Source: Ga0077530 sp035565975 (GTDB lineage: Bacteria > Pseudomonadota > Alphaproteobacteria > Rhizobiales > Hyphomicrobiaceae). Taken from it: a stretch of 47,102 nt of DNA. The first letter of the stretch is position 1. Every line of letters begins with the position of its first letter. Both the position numbers and the translations under genes were made by a program. Where the stretch lies: positions 1-47,102 of the forward strand of contig DATMRT010000106.1 of assembly GCA_035565975.1 (NCBI GenBank). Reading direction: 5' to 3'. A model generated the notes under the pieces. The model searched no databases, was not told the origin of the DNA, and worked only from the letters and a program-made list of their open reading frames with translations. This document shows, piece by piece, positions 37,326 to 45,555 of this stretch.

Positions 37326-38513
37326 TCAGTCGCGCTGGACGCACATGGCGACGCCCATGCCGCCGCCGATGCAGAGCGTCGCGAGGCCCTTCTTGGCGTC
37401 GCGGCGCTGCATCTCGTAGAGCAGCGTCGTCAGGACGCGCGCGCCCGAGGCACCGATCGGATGGCCGATGGCGATCGCGCCGCCGTTCACGTTGACCTTG
37501 GACGTATCCCACCCGAGACCCTTGTTGACCGCGCATGCCTGCGCCGCGAAGGCTTCGTTGGCCTCGATCAGATCGAGATCCTGCACCGTCCAGCCCGCTT
37601 TCTCGAGCGCCTTCCGCGACGCCGGAATGGGGCCCGTGCCCATGATCGAAGGATCGACGCCGGCGTGCGCCCAGGACACGATGCGCGCGAGCGGCTTGAT
37701 GCCGCGCTTCTTGGCTTCCTCGAGCGTCATCAACACGACGGCCGCAGCGCCGTCATTGATGCCGGAGGCACTGGCCGCCGTGACGGTACCTTCCTTGTCG
37801 AAGGCGGGGCGCAGCTTCGAGATGGCCTCGAGCGTCACGCCTTCCTTGATGTACTCGTCATCCGCGACAACGACCTCGCCCTTGCGCGACTTGATCGTCA
37901 CCGGAACGATCTCGTCCTTGAAGCGGCCGGACTTCTTCGCGGCTTCGGCCTTGTTCTGCGAAGCGACCGCGAACTTGTCCTGCTCCTCGCGGCTGATCTG
38001 CCATTGGCGCGCGACGTTCTCGGCGGTCGTACCCATGTGATAACCGTTGAAGGCATCCCACAGGCCATCCTTGATCATGGTGTCGATCATTTTCACGTCG
38101 CCCATCTTCGTACCTTCGCGAAGATGCATGACGTGCGGCGCCTGGCTCATGCTTTCCTGACCACCGGCGACGACAATCGACGCCGAGCCGTCCTGGATCT
38201 GCTGAGCGCCGAGAGCGACGGCGCGCAGGCCGGAGCCGCAGAGCTGGTTCATGCCCCAGGCCGGTGCATCGACCGGAATGCCGGCCGCGATCGATGCCTG
38301 GCGGGCGGGATTCTGACCTGCGCCGGCTGCAAGGATCTGGCCCATGATGACTTCCGACACGTCGCCCGGCGCGACGCCGGCGCGGTCGAGTGCGCCCTGG
38401 ATGGCGGTCTTGCCGAGCTCATGCGCCGGCAGGCTGGCGAGCGCCCCGTTGAACGAGCCGACCGGCGTGCGGGCGGCGCTCGCGATGACAATCGTTGCAG
38501 AATCTGCGCTCAT
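37326..38513 (-). CDS. phaA: Acetyl-CoA acetyltransferase
   Basis: A 395-residue biosynthetic thiolase that condenses two acetyl-CoA, the first step of polyhydroxybutyrate synthesis. The catalytic Cys is in NQLCGSGLRAVA near residue 90, His in GGAIAIGHPIGASGAR and Cys in TLCIGGGMGVAM. The ATG at 38513 has AGGAG upstream. Order phaA-phaB on one strand with phaR divergent is standard for Hyphomicrobiales. It is clearly distinct from the thiolase at 7615-8811. Confidence 0.97.
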   Translation of the reverse strand: MSADSATIVIASAARTPVGSFNGALASLPAHELGKTAIQGALDRAGVAPGDVSEVIMGQILAAGAGQNPARQASIAAGIPVDAPAWGMNQLCGSGLRAVALGAQQIQDGSASIVVAGGQESMSQAPHVMHLREGTKMGDVKMIDTMIKDGLWDAFNGYHMGTTAENVARQWQISREEQDKFAVASQNKAEAAKKSGRFKDEIVPVTIKSRKGEVVVADDEYIKEGVTLEAISKLRPAFDKEGTVTAASASGINDGAAAVVLMTLEEAKKRGIKPLARIVSWAHAGVDPSIMGTGPIPASRKALEKAGWTVQDLDLIEANEAFAAQACAVNKGLGWDTSKVNVNGGAIAIGHPIGASGARVLTTLLYEMQRRDAKKGLATLCIGGGMGVAMCVQRD

Positions 38514-38593
38514 CGTCGTCTCCTGAGTGAAGGGATCGCGCCCCGTCCCGTGCGACCCATGAGGGACCGGCATCGCCGGCTATTGCACCAGAT

Positions 38594-38609
38594 GTAATCG
38601 TACGATTAC
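38594..38609. promoter_or_regulatory. 16-bp perfect palindrome between phaA and phaR
   Basis: GTAATCGTACGATTAC is a perfect 16-bp palindrome 81 bases before phaA and 145 before phaR, in a 240-bp divergent gap. It is a candidate operator. It does not look like the TGC-rich sites reported for PhaR, so another dimeric regulator is possible. Confidence 0.55.
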
Positions 38610-38753
38610 CGCCGATCCAGGGGGCCGGCAATCGGATCCCGCGGCAACCAAACTCCGCACCCGGCAGCCGGAAGCCCGTAATCCCATGTTTCCTGCCATG
38701 GGGGGAGCGTGGTAACATTGCCATATGTCAAGCACTGGGAGGCGGCCCAAGTT

Positions 38754-39437
38754 ATGCTGAGCAAGTCTGACGCTGCCACGGGAAAAAAAGAGCCGGTCGT
38801 CATAAAGAAGTACGCCAACCGGCGTCTGTACAATACCGAGACCAGCACGTACGTGACGCTGGAAGACCTTGCCCAGATGGTGCGCTCGGAGCGCGACTTC
38901 GTGGTTTTCGACGCCAGGACCGGCGACGATCTCACGCATTCCGTGCTGACACAGATCATCGTCGAGCAGGAGAGCCGGGCCGGCGCCCAGACCCTGCTCC
39001 CGGTCCCGTTCCTGCGCCAGCTCATCCGCTTCTATGGCGGCGCCATGGAGCGCATGGTCCCAAGCTACCTGCAGGTCAGCCTGGAGACGCTGACGCGCGA
39101 GCAGGATCGCTTCCGCAAGCAGTTCGCCAATGCCTTCACACCGCAAGGCGCGCTCGAAGCCTATCAGGAGCAGGCCCGCAAAAACCTCCAGCTCTTCGAA
39201 CAGGCCATGGCCATGTTCAGCCCTTTCGGCGCCGGCAAGCCCGGCAGTAGCAAGAGCGATGACGGCGCACCCAAGGGCGACAGCACCGAGGCGAGCGCTG
39301 CGCGCGACAAGATACCTGCCGTGAAGCCCGTCGTCGCCGAGAATGCCCCCCCCGAGAGCGATGAACTCACCGCCATGCGCAACGAGCTTGCAGCCATGCA
39401 GGCGCGCATCGAGAAGCTCGCCAAGACCAAGACCTGA
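38754..39437 (+). CDS. phaR: Polyhydroxyalkanoate synthesis regulator (repressor)
   Basis: A 227-residue PhaR. The N-terminal DNA-binding and PHB-binding domain shows VVIKKYANRRLYNTETSTYV, LEDLAQMVRSERDFVVFDA, then the PHB accumulation regulatory repeats (LTQIIVEQE, LPVPFLRQLIRFYGGAM). The C-terminus is a charged, Ala-rich helix (DELTAMRNELAAMQARI). PhaR senses PHB granules and represses phasin and its own gene. The ATG at 38754 has GGGAGG upstream; a GTG at 38709 is less likely. Divergent from phaA. Confidence 0.95.
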   Translation: MLSKSDAATGKKEPVVIKKYANRRLYNTETSTYVTLEDLAQMVRSERDFVVFDARTGDDLTHSVLTQIIVEQESRAGAQTLLPVPFLRQLIRFYGGAMERMVPSYLQVSLETLTREQDRFRKQFANAFTPQGALEAYQEQARKNLQLFEQAMAMFSPFGAGKPGSSKSDDGAPKGDSTEASAARDKIPAVKPVVAENAPPESDELTAMRNELAAMQARIEKLAKTKT

Positions 39438-39543
39438 GTTCACTTCTGACGTTATCCGCGGCGCTCCGGCGACATAACGGGCCGGTCTTGCGCTTCCTGA
39501 TGTTTGGCGTCATCTATTTGTCAAACACAAGCAGGAGGCGCCC

Positions 39544-39930
39544 GTGAGCGATGCCGAACCAATAAGCCTTTATCCCGGCTATGGTGCGGGCGGGGCGATA
39601 TCGCAGCCCCAGCGCGCATCATCGCCGGTGCCCTCCGTGGTGGTCTTCAACCGGCGCGAGCTGATGGCCATCCTGAATGTTTACGGGCGCCAGGTCGCCG
39701 CCGGCGAATGGCGCGATTATGCGATCGACCATGGACGGGAGACGGCCTCCTTCTCGATCTTCCGCCGCACGAGCGAAGTGCCGCTCTATCGCATCGAGAA
39801 GACGCCGAAGCTCGCGCGCAAGCAGGGCGCCTACAGCGTGGTCAGTGCCACGGGCCTCATTCTCAAGCGTGGCAACGACCTCGAGCGCGTTCTCGCCGTG
39901 ATCGACAGGAAGATGCGGCTCGTCGACTGA
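39544..39930 (+). CDS. DUF2794 protein
   Basis: A 128-residue conserved protein of unknown function from a GTG at 39544, with a strong AGGAGG site. The DUF2794 hallmark is plain: VVFNRRELMAILNVYGRQVA, GEWRDYAIDHGRETASFSIF and RIEKTPKLARKQGAYSVV. It is found almost only in Alphaproteobacteria. It leads a three-gene plus-strand run with DUF4169 (18-bp gap) and a ribbon-helix-helix protein (overlapping). Confidence 0.94.
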   Translation: MSDAEPISLYPGYGAGGAISQPQRASSPVPSVVVFNRRELMAILNVYGRQVAAGEWRDYAIDHGRETASFSIFRRTSEVPLYRIEKTPKLARKQGAYSVVSATGLILKRGNDLERVLAVIDRKMRLVD

Positions 39931-39948
39931 AGCCAATGGACTGACGCC

Positions 39949-40194
39949 ATGAGCGCCGAGATCATCAACTTCCGGCAGGAGCGCAGGCGGCGCCAGCGAG
40001 AGGCCCGGGCGGCCGAGGCGGCCGGGAACCGTGTGCGCTTCGGACGTACGCGCGCCGAGCGCGAAAGGGACGCGCTGCGCGAGACCCAGGCCCGCCGGAG
40101 CCTCGACGGCCATCTCCGCGAGGGTACCGAGCCCTCTCCCGCGGACCAATCGGACGACGCTGCTCCCGGGACACCAGCCCCGAAATCGCCGTGA
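39949..40194 (+). CDS. DUF4169 protein
   Basis: An 81-residue, very charged protein: SAEIINFRQERRRRQREARA at the N-terminus followed by a helical Arg/Glu region with NRVRFGRTRAERERDA, the DUF4169 pattern, and a disordered Pro/Asp-rich C-terminus. Function unknown. Its stop overlaps the GTG start of the next gene (GTGA), indicating translational coupling. Confidence 0.92.
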   Translation: MSAEIINFRQERRRRQREARAAEAAGNRVRFGRTRAERERDALRETQARRSLDGHLREGTEPSPADQSDDAAPGTPAPKSP

Positions 40195-40439
40195 CCCGGC
40201 CCATCAAGCGCTCCTTCTCGATCGACGGACATCGAACGTCGATCTCGCTGGAACCGCCGTTCTGGCAGGCGCTCAGAGACATCGCCGCGAAAGAGCGCGT
40301 CCCGCTCGCCCGGCTCGTTGCCACGATCGATCAAAATCGCGGTAATGCAGGCCTTTCCAGCGCCGTACGCATATGGCTTCTGAGCTATTTCCGCTCGCGC
40401 TCAGCCGTCCAATCAGACGATAGCGGACATTCAGCCTAA
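40191..40439 (+). CDS. Ribbon-helix-helix domain protein
   Basis: An 82-residue protein of the RHH_4 type. The beta-strand is KRSFSIDGHRTSISLE, then two helices (PPFWQALRDIAAKERVPLAR, LSSAVRIWLLSYFRS). RHH dimers bind DNA with the strand in the major groove. It may regulate its own operon; the target is unknown. It starts with a GTG overlapping the DUF4169 stop by 4 bp. Confidence 0.92.
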   Translation: MTRPIKRSFSIDGHRTSISLEPPFWQALRDIAAKERVPLARLVATIDQNRGNAGLSSAVRIWLLSYFRSRSAVQSDDSGHSA

Positions 40440-40687
40440 ATCATTGATTTTTCCTCGAAGTCTCCATGTCTTGGCCCTAAAAAAGCCCGCAAGGCAGGAC
40501 GACGGTAACCGCGGGATTGCCGGGTTCGAGGGACTTCAAAATAACCAGCGGCTTTAGCCGAGCGCCGTCCGAATGGGCGGGGCGGATCAGTTGTGTCCGC
40601 AGCTCGGCAAACCGGCGACGGCATCCCGAACGGGGTAGACGGACCAGTAGCCGATGGCGGGTCCAATCGGGGATCGGAGAAAAATAA

Positions 40688-41227
40688 ATGAGCTTTCGCG
40701 CACGTCACAGGATGGCAGTGCTGACCGCTGTTGCTTGCCTCGCCGGGCTTGGCCCGCTCGCGGCGTGTGCCCAGGATGGATCGACGTCACCGCGCGAGAA
40801 AACGGCGCAGGCGAGCACGAAGAGCAAAGCCAAGCCGAAAAAGGCCGCGACGTCCGAGAAAGTCCACAAGATCGCCATCCAGGTCGCCGAGAACAATCCC
40901 CAGTTGATGAACCTCGCCCTCAACAATGCGAGCAACATCATCACTCACTACAAGAAGGTGGGTGAAAAGGTGGTTGTGGAAATCGTGACCTTCGGCCCGG
41001 GGCTGACAATGCTCCGCGATGATACGAGCCCCGTGAAGGCCCGCATTCAGACGATGTCGCTCGAGAATCCCGAGCTGACCTTCGCCGCTTGTGCCAATAC
41101 GCAGGCGAACGCGTCGAAGCAGGAAGGCAAGGCCGTCCCGATCATGAGCGAGGCCAAGATCACGCCGTCGGGCGTCGTCCGTCTCGAGGAGCTACAGCGC
41201 CAGGGCTACGCCTACATCAGGCCCTGA
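40688..41227 (+). CDS. Exported DsrE-family-like protein
   Basis: A 179-residue exported protein. Signal peptide at about 1-29 (VACLAGLGPLAACAQ); the cysteine near the cleavage site could also mark a lipoprotein (LAAC). A Lys/Ala-rich linker follows, then a DsrE/DsrF-like domain with KIAIQVAENNPQLMNLALNN, GEKVVVEIVTFGPGLTML and LTFAACANTQ, whose Cys is at the position of the conserved one in DsrE-like proteins. Periplasmic members of this family have no settled role; sulfur carriage is an inference. The 248-bp gap before it shows no gene. Confidence 0.9.
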   Translation: MSFRARHRMAVLTAVACLAGLGPLAACAQDGSTSPREKTAQASTKSKAKPKKAATSEKVHKIAIQVAENNPQLMNLALNNASNIITHYKKVGEKVVVEIVTFGPGLTMLRDDTSPVKARIQTMSLENPELTFAACANTQANASKQEGKAVPIMSEAKITPSGVVRLEELQRQGYAYIRP

Positions 41228-41437
41228 GGCGATGAGCTTCGGCTGCCGCAGGCGCGCATCGAGTGTGCGCCGCCGGCACGTGAACGAAATATGCCGGATT
41301 GCGCTCGGCGCGCACCGACAGCCAGATCCGGGAGGCGCACCGTCGACGCGCCTCTCGGTGATGGATATTGGCACCAGAACAGTTTGCGTGGCGGCGCCCG
41401 AGGCCTGCCCGCCGCGGTCGTACGAACGGAGGTATCC

Positions 41438-42631
41438 ATGATCGTTTCGCGTTGCAGCGGAAGGCTCCTAGGGGCGCTGCTGACCTTGGGCATTATCGCC
41501 GCGCCGCTGTTTGCGCGCGTCGATGCGCAGGAAATCGTCGTCGCACAAGCCAACGCCAAACGCACCAAGCAAGCCACCGGCGCGCCGCCTTCGACCGAGC
41601 AGCGGCGCAAGGAGGCGATCAACTCCTGGACCGTCGGGCTCGCCGCCGGCCGCACGGAAGGCGCGCCGCTCCAGTTCGCATCCGAGCTCGCCCGCGTGGT
41701 CGACGACGGCGACAACATGCGTGTTCTCCCGATCGTCACGCGCGGCATCTTCGATAACGTCTTCGATCTGCTTTACCTGCGCGGGGTCGATGCGGCGATC
41801 GTCTACGGCGACGTGCTCGAGCACTTCAAAACCAATGCCGAGATTGCGGGCATCGCCAAGCGCATCAACTACCTTATGAGCCTCTTCCCGTCCGAGCTTC
41901 ACATCTTCGCGGGGCCTGGCATCAATTCCATCGAGGATCTCAAGGGCAAGACCGTCAATTTCAATACCGTCGGCACGGCAGCGGCCTACAGCGGGCCGAT
42001 CATTCTCAAAAAGCTCGGCATCGATGTCGACGAGCAGTTCATCCCGCACAGCGAGGCCATGGCCTCCATGCGCAAGGGCGAGAACAGATTTGCCGCGACC
42101 GTGTGGGTCTCTTCGAAGCCACTGGCTCCCTTCCTCAAGGGCAAGTTTCCCGAGGGCTACAAGTTCCTGCCGGTCCAGTACGACGAGAAGCTCGAGTACT
42201 ACCTGCCGGCTTATCTCGAATCGAAGGACTATCCGGCGCTTATTCCGGAAGGCCAGCGCATCGAGACGATCGCGGTGCCGGCGGTGCTTGCCGTATACGA
42301 CTGGCCGCGGGACACGGATCGCTTCCATCGCGTCTCGCGCCTCGTGGACTACATCCACGACCGCCTGCCGCGCCTGCAGAACGAGCCCGGCTATCACCCG
42401 AAGTGGAAGGACGTGAACCTCGCCGCCAAGGTGCCGGGCTGGACGCGCTTCCAGCCCATGCAGGACAAGCTCGACCAGATCGTGAGGGCGCCGACGCAAG
42501 CTGCGGCCCGGCCCAAGATCGACCACGCTCTCGCCCGTGCCCAGGCTGCACGCGCGGCGCCGGACGATCCGCAGGAGCAAGAGCGTCTCTTCCAGCAGTT
42601 CATGGAATGGACCAAGAAGCGACAGAACTAG
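41438..42631 (+). CDS. TAXI-family TRAP-type periplasmic binding protein
   Basis: A 397-residue exported solute-binding protein from the ATG at 41438 with CGGAGG upstream. Signal peptide at about 1-30 (LLTLGIIAAPLFARVDAQ). The TAXI fold is shown by WTVGLAAGRTEGAPLQFASE, VLPIVTRGIFDNVFDLLYLRG, ELHIFAGPGINSIEDLKGKT and VNFNTVGTAAAYSGPIIL. It would deliver a carboxylate or amino acid to a TRAP permease, but no DctM/Q-type permease is in the window. A C-terminal extension of about 50 residues (Ala/Gln/Arg-rich helix) is unusual. The next gene is 67 bp downstream. Confidence 0.9.
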   Translation: MIVSRCSGRLLGALLTLGIIAAPLFARVDAQEIVVAQANAKRTKQATGAPPSTEQRRKEAINSWTVGLAAGRTEGAPLQFASELARVVDDGDNMRVLPIVTRGIFDNVFDLLYLRGVDAAIVYGDVLEHFKTNAEIAGIAKRINYLMSLFPSELHIFAGPGINSIEDLKGKTVNFNTVGTAAAYSGPIILKKLGIDVDEQFIPHSEAMASMRKGENRFAATVWVSSKPLAPFLKGKFPEGYKFLPVQYDEKLEYYLPAYLESKDYPALIPEGQRIETIAVPAVLAVYDWPRDTDRFHRVSRLVDYIHDRLPRLQNEPGYHPKWKDVNLAAKVPGWTRFQPMQDKLDQIVRAPTQAAARPKIDHALARAQAARAAPDDPQEQERLFQQFMEWTKKRQN

Positions 42632-42698
42632 TGGCTCGGCGGCGGGTCGTCGGCGCGGATAACGCGGCGGTCACGCTTCTGCAGCTCAAGGGGGCCAT

Positions 42699-43649
42699 AT
42701 GACGACGACGAGGAGGCGGATGCCCATCGGCGGCATCCTGATGGGCGCAACCGGCCTTTGCATCGCCACGCTTGGCGCGGGGCCCCTCCAGCCTGCCGCT
42801 GCGGTGCCCGCCATGCACGGCACGATCGCCGTCTCGAGCGCGGAAGATGACGACAGCGTGCGCATTCAGGTCCAGGCCCAGCTGGACCAGAAGCCGCGCA
42901 TCAATGTCGGCAAGGTCGTGCTCGTCGAGCCCGCGAGCGAGACCCCGATGCCGATTCAGATCGGCCCCATCGACGCCATCCCGCGCAACAGCTTCGTGCG
43001 CATCCGCGGCGTGCCGCCGGCGGCCGTCCTCTCGGAGGGCCACTCGATCGCGCCGGGCTCGTGGGCGGTGCCGCTCTCGGTGCTCCCGAACCTGCGGATC
43101 TCGATTCCCGTCGGTGTCACGGGGAAGGCCGACATCACCATCGCGCTCGTGCAGATCGACGGTACGGTGCTGGCCGAGGCGCGAGCCTCCCTTGTCGTTG
43201 CGGCTGCCGAGCTCATCGCCCCGCAGCAGCCCACTGCACCGCGCGAGCGCAGCGTCGCCTCCGTCGGCAATCCGCCGGCCCCACTGGAGGCTTCGCCACC
43301 GCCCGCCCAGCGCCCGCCCGCACCCGCAGCCGATCAACCGCGGGGCAAGGAACCGCCGCCGCTGACCGAGGACCAGAAGCGCGCCCTCGCGTTCATCATT
43401 CGTGGCCGTGCCCAGGCGCAACAGGGCAACATCGCCGCCGCGCGTCTCTTCTACCGGCGGGCAGCCGACGCCGATCTGGCCGAAGGGGCGTTGGCGCTGG
43501 CAGGGACATATGATCCCGTCGAGCTCGCCACCATGGGCGTCGCAGGCGTCCAGCCGGATGTCGCCACCGCGCGGCAGTGGTACGAGAAGGCCCGCGAACT
43601 CGGCGCACGCGAAGCCGAGGAGCGCCTGCGCCGGCTGAGTTCGCGGTAA
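42699..43649 (+). CDS. SEL1-like repeat protein, exported
   Basis: A 316-residue protein of unknown function. Signal peptide or anchor at about 8-35 (IGGILMGATGLCIATLG). The first part has a beta-rich domain (about 40-170: VRIQVQAQLDQKPRINVGKV, FVRIRGVPPAAVLSEG, DITIALVQIDG), then a Pro-rich linker (AQRPPAPAADQP) and a C-terminal SEL1/TPR-like helical unit (IRGRAQAQQGNIAAARLFYRR, GVQPDVATARQWYEKARELG). Such proteins scaffold envelope complexes. It follows the TAXI protein closely and may share its transcript. No good ribosome site is visible. Confidence 0.8.
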   Translation: MTTTRRRMPIGGILMGATGLCIATLGAGPLQPAAAVPAMHGTIAVSSAEDDDSVRIQVQAQLDQKPRINVGKVVLVEPASETPMPIQIGPIDAIPRNSFVRIRGVPPAAVLSEGHSIAPGSWAVPLSVLPNLRISIPVGVTGKADITIALVQIDGTVLAEARASLVVAAAELIAPQQPTAPRERSVASVGNPPAPLEASPPPAQRPPAPAADQPRGKEPPPLTEDQKRALAFIIRGRAQAQQGNIAAARLFYRRAADADLAEGALALAGTYDPVELATMGVAGVQPDVATARQWYEKARELGAREAEERLRRLSSR

Positions 43650-43747
43650 TTTTTTGCCGCCGGCTGCTGGAAAGAAGTGCTTCGCCATCTGCTGTGGCGC
43701 TATGGCGGCGGCGGCTGTTTACGGCAGGTCGTGCCCACTGCCGCAGG

Positions 43748-44071
43748 CTACTCGTGCGGCGATCTATCGGCCTCAACAGCGCGTTGCGACCAGCGGCCAT
43801 AGCGCCATGGCGCTAACATGTGCCGCTCACCACGAATATCGGGGGCAGGGTCATAGCCCGACGTTCCCCAGGGATGACACCGGCACACACGTGCGCCGGC
43901 AAGCCAACATCCGCGCCACGCGCCGTTCAGCTCGATGGCATCGAGCGCGTATTCCGAGCAGGTCGGCAGATGGCGGCACTCATGACCGAGCAGCGGCTTC
44001 AGCGTCCAGCGGTAGAGCCGCACCGGCGCCTTGGCGATCTCCTTGCTCACGCGCTGGAGCGTGTTCGCCAT
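43748..44071 (-). CDS. yidD: Membrane protein insertion efficiency factor
   Basis: A 107-residue YidD. The conserved core LYRWTLKPLLGHECRHLPTCSEYALDAI and RVCRCHPWGTSGYDPAP is clear (quoted in parts: LKPLLGHECRHLPTC; CRCHPWGTSGYDP), with an N-terminal amphipathic helix for membrane association. It assists insertion by YidC/Sec. It sits 17 bp after the NifU-like gene on the same strand; rnpA and yidC are not here. Confidence 0.95.
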   Translation of the reverse strand: MANTLQRVSKEIAKAPVRLYRWTLKPLLGHECRHLPTCSEYALDAIELNGAWRGCWLAGARVCRCHPWGTSGYDPAPDIRGERHMLAPWRYGRWSQRAVEADRSPHE

Positions 44072-44088
44072 TCTAATGATATCTCGCC

Positions 44089-44556
44089 TCAGTCGCGCGC
44101 GGCGACGGCCTCATGCGCGCCGCGCTTCTCGGCGATCTGATCGAGGGCGCGCACGACGGCGTCGAAGGCCAGCAGCGTCGAGGCGTGCCGCCCTTTCACC
44201 TCGCGCACAGGCTCGAGCGCCGCAAGGTCCGCCCAGCGACCGCCCGGCGGAGGCCCGTTCTCCTTCAGCATCCGGCGCATCTCGGCCGCGACCTGGCGCA
44301 GCTCCGCGTCACTCGCGCCAACGATGTTGCGCGCCATGATGGCTGCCGATGCCTGACCGAGCAGGCAGGCCTTCACGGTCTGCGCATATTCCTTCACGCT
44401 ATCGCCATCCATGGCGAGTTCGATGGCGATCGTGGAGCCACACAGCTTGGAATGGGCCGAGGCCGTCGCATCCGGCGCCGTCAGATGGCCAGCCGGCGGA
44501 ATTGCCGCGGCCAGCTCGATGATGCGCTGGCTGTATAGATCACTCAGCTCTGTCAT
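44089..44556 (-). CDS. Iron-sulfur cluster assembly scaffold-like protein (NifU/IscU type), third cysteine replaced
   Basis: A 155-residue protein with the NifU_N/IscU fold. Two ligand cysteines are seen: Cys39 in HSKLCGSTIAIE and Cys64 in VKACLLGQASAAIM. The third, expected in the C-terminal helix, is His124 in VKGRHASTLLAF. The next helix FDAVVRALDQIAEKRG is present. With only two Cys and a His it may still hold a cluster or bind a metal such as zinc. It precedes yidD and is divergent from folE, a neighbourhood I remember as common in Alphaproteobacteria. Confidence 0.9.
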   Translation of the reverse strand: MTELSDLYSQRIIELAAAIPPAGHLTAPDATASAHSKLCGSTIAIELAMDGDSVKEYAQTVKACLLGQASAAIMARNIVGASDAELRQVAAEMRRMLKENGPPPGGRWADLAALEPVREVKGRHASTLLAFDAVVRALDQIAEKRGAHEAVAARD

Positions 44557-44880
44557 GATTCTGTAGCCTCGACCTTTAAGGCTGTTCTGAGCGGCGTCCG
44601 GTGCGGCGGTTGACCGATTTGACTGCCGACAGATACGTTAACAGACGGGCTTTGTCCCGCCTTGTCGCGAAGACCGGGCCATCACACATAGTGTAGGCAA
44701 AGCCCGGAAATCCCGCCCCGGCGGTGCCGTCCATACGTCCTGCCGGATATATCGCGCGCGGGCGGGGCGAATTCAAGCGCGGCGCAGGGAAGCCAAGCAA
44801 TACCGAGCGATACAAGCCCGACCAAACATGATAAGCGCTCACTCTGCGCTCATCCGAAACGCTCCCCGGAAGGTCGAAGC
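44557..44880. other. 324-bp divergent gap before folE
   Basis: No convincing gene. A possible plus-strand sigma-70 -35 box TTGACC lies at about 44610 but I cannot find a good -10 at the right spacing. GC-rich stretches and a CGGGCTTTGTCCCG hairpin occur. The folE ribosome site GGAAGG ends the gap. Confidence 0.35.
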
Positions 44881-45522
44881 ATGGAGCCGATGATCAAGAA
44901 GAATGGCGCCGCACGCCTCAAGCTCACAGAGGACAGCAGGCCCGCCAGGCCATCCCGCGCCGAGGCTGAGGAAGCCGTGCGCACGCTCCTTGCCTGGGCT
45001 GGCGACGACCCCGACCGCGAGGGCCTGCGCGACACGCCGAAACGGGTAGCGGCGGCTTTCGAGGAATATTTCGCCGGCTATGGCGCCGATCCCGTGGAAG
45101 CCCTCTCGCGCACGTTCGAGGACGTCGGCGGGTACGACGACATGGTCATGCTGCGCGACATTCGCGTGCAGAGCCACTGCGAGCATCACATCGCGCCGTT
45201 CGTCGGTGTCGCCCACATTGCCTACTTGCCGGGAAGCCGCGTCGTCGGCCTCTCCAAGCTCGCGCGCGTCGTCGAGATCTTCGCGAGCCGACTGCAGACG
45301 CAGGAGAAGCTTACGGCGGAGGTTGCCGGCGCCATCGAGGAGGTGCTTGCGCCCCGCGGCGTCGCGATCCTCATCGAGGCCGAGCATCAGTGCATGTCCA
45401 TGCGTGGCGTCCGCCAGCATGGGGTCTCGACGGTGACGACGCGTTTCAGCGGCGTGTTCGAGAGCGATCCGAGCTACCGCGACCGCTTCCTCCAGATGGT
45501 CCACGCCGGCCAGCGGACCTGA
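44881..45522 (+). CDS. folE: GTP cyclohydrolase I
   Basis: A 213-residue cytoplasmic enzyme that converts GTP to 7,8-dihydroneopterin triphosphate, the first step of tetrahydrofolate synthesis. Zinc ligands Cys100 and His103 are in VQSHCEHHIAPF and Cys171 in AEHQCMSMRGV, matching the E. coli positions after alignment; the GVSTVTT substrate stretch follows. The GGAAGG site is eight bases before the ATG. hisI follows after 33 bp, so both are probably one transcript. The N-terminal 25 residues are poorly conserved. Confidence 0.97.
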   Translation: MEPMIKKNGAARLKLTEDSRPARPSRAEAEEAVRTLLAWAGDDPDREGLRDTPKRVAAAFEEYFAGYGADPVEALSRTFEDVGGYDDMVMLRDIRVQSHCEHHIAPFVGVAHIAYLPGSRVVGLSKLARVVEIFASRLQTQEKLTAEVAGAIEEVLAPRGVAILIEAEHQCMSMRGVRQHGVSTVTTRFSGVFESDPSYRDRFLQMVHAGQRT

Positions 45523-45555
45523 TCCTTTCTTGCTAAGGCCGGATCGGAACGTCCC

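Noticed and set aside
36465..39437. Complete polyhydroxybutyrate cluster including phaC
   Set aside because: Only phaA, phaB and phaR are present; no synthase motif was found anywhere in the window.
40440..40687. tRNA-like or small RNA gene, because of a GGGTTCGAGGG stretch
   Set aside because: No acceptor stem, anticodon arm or cloverleaf could be drawn around it.
44576..44842. 88-residue minus-strand frame in the gap before folE
   Set aside because: No ribosome site, no family pattern, and it spans the divergent promoter region.
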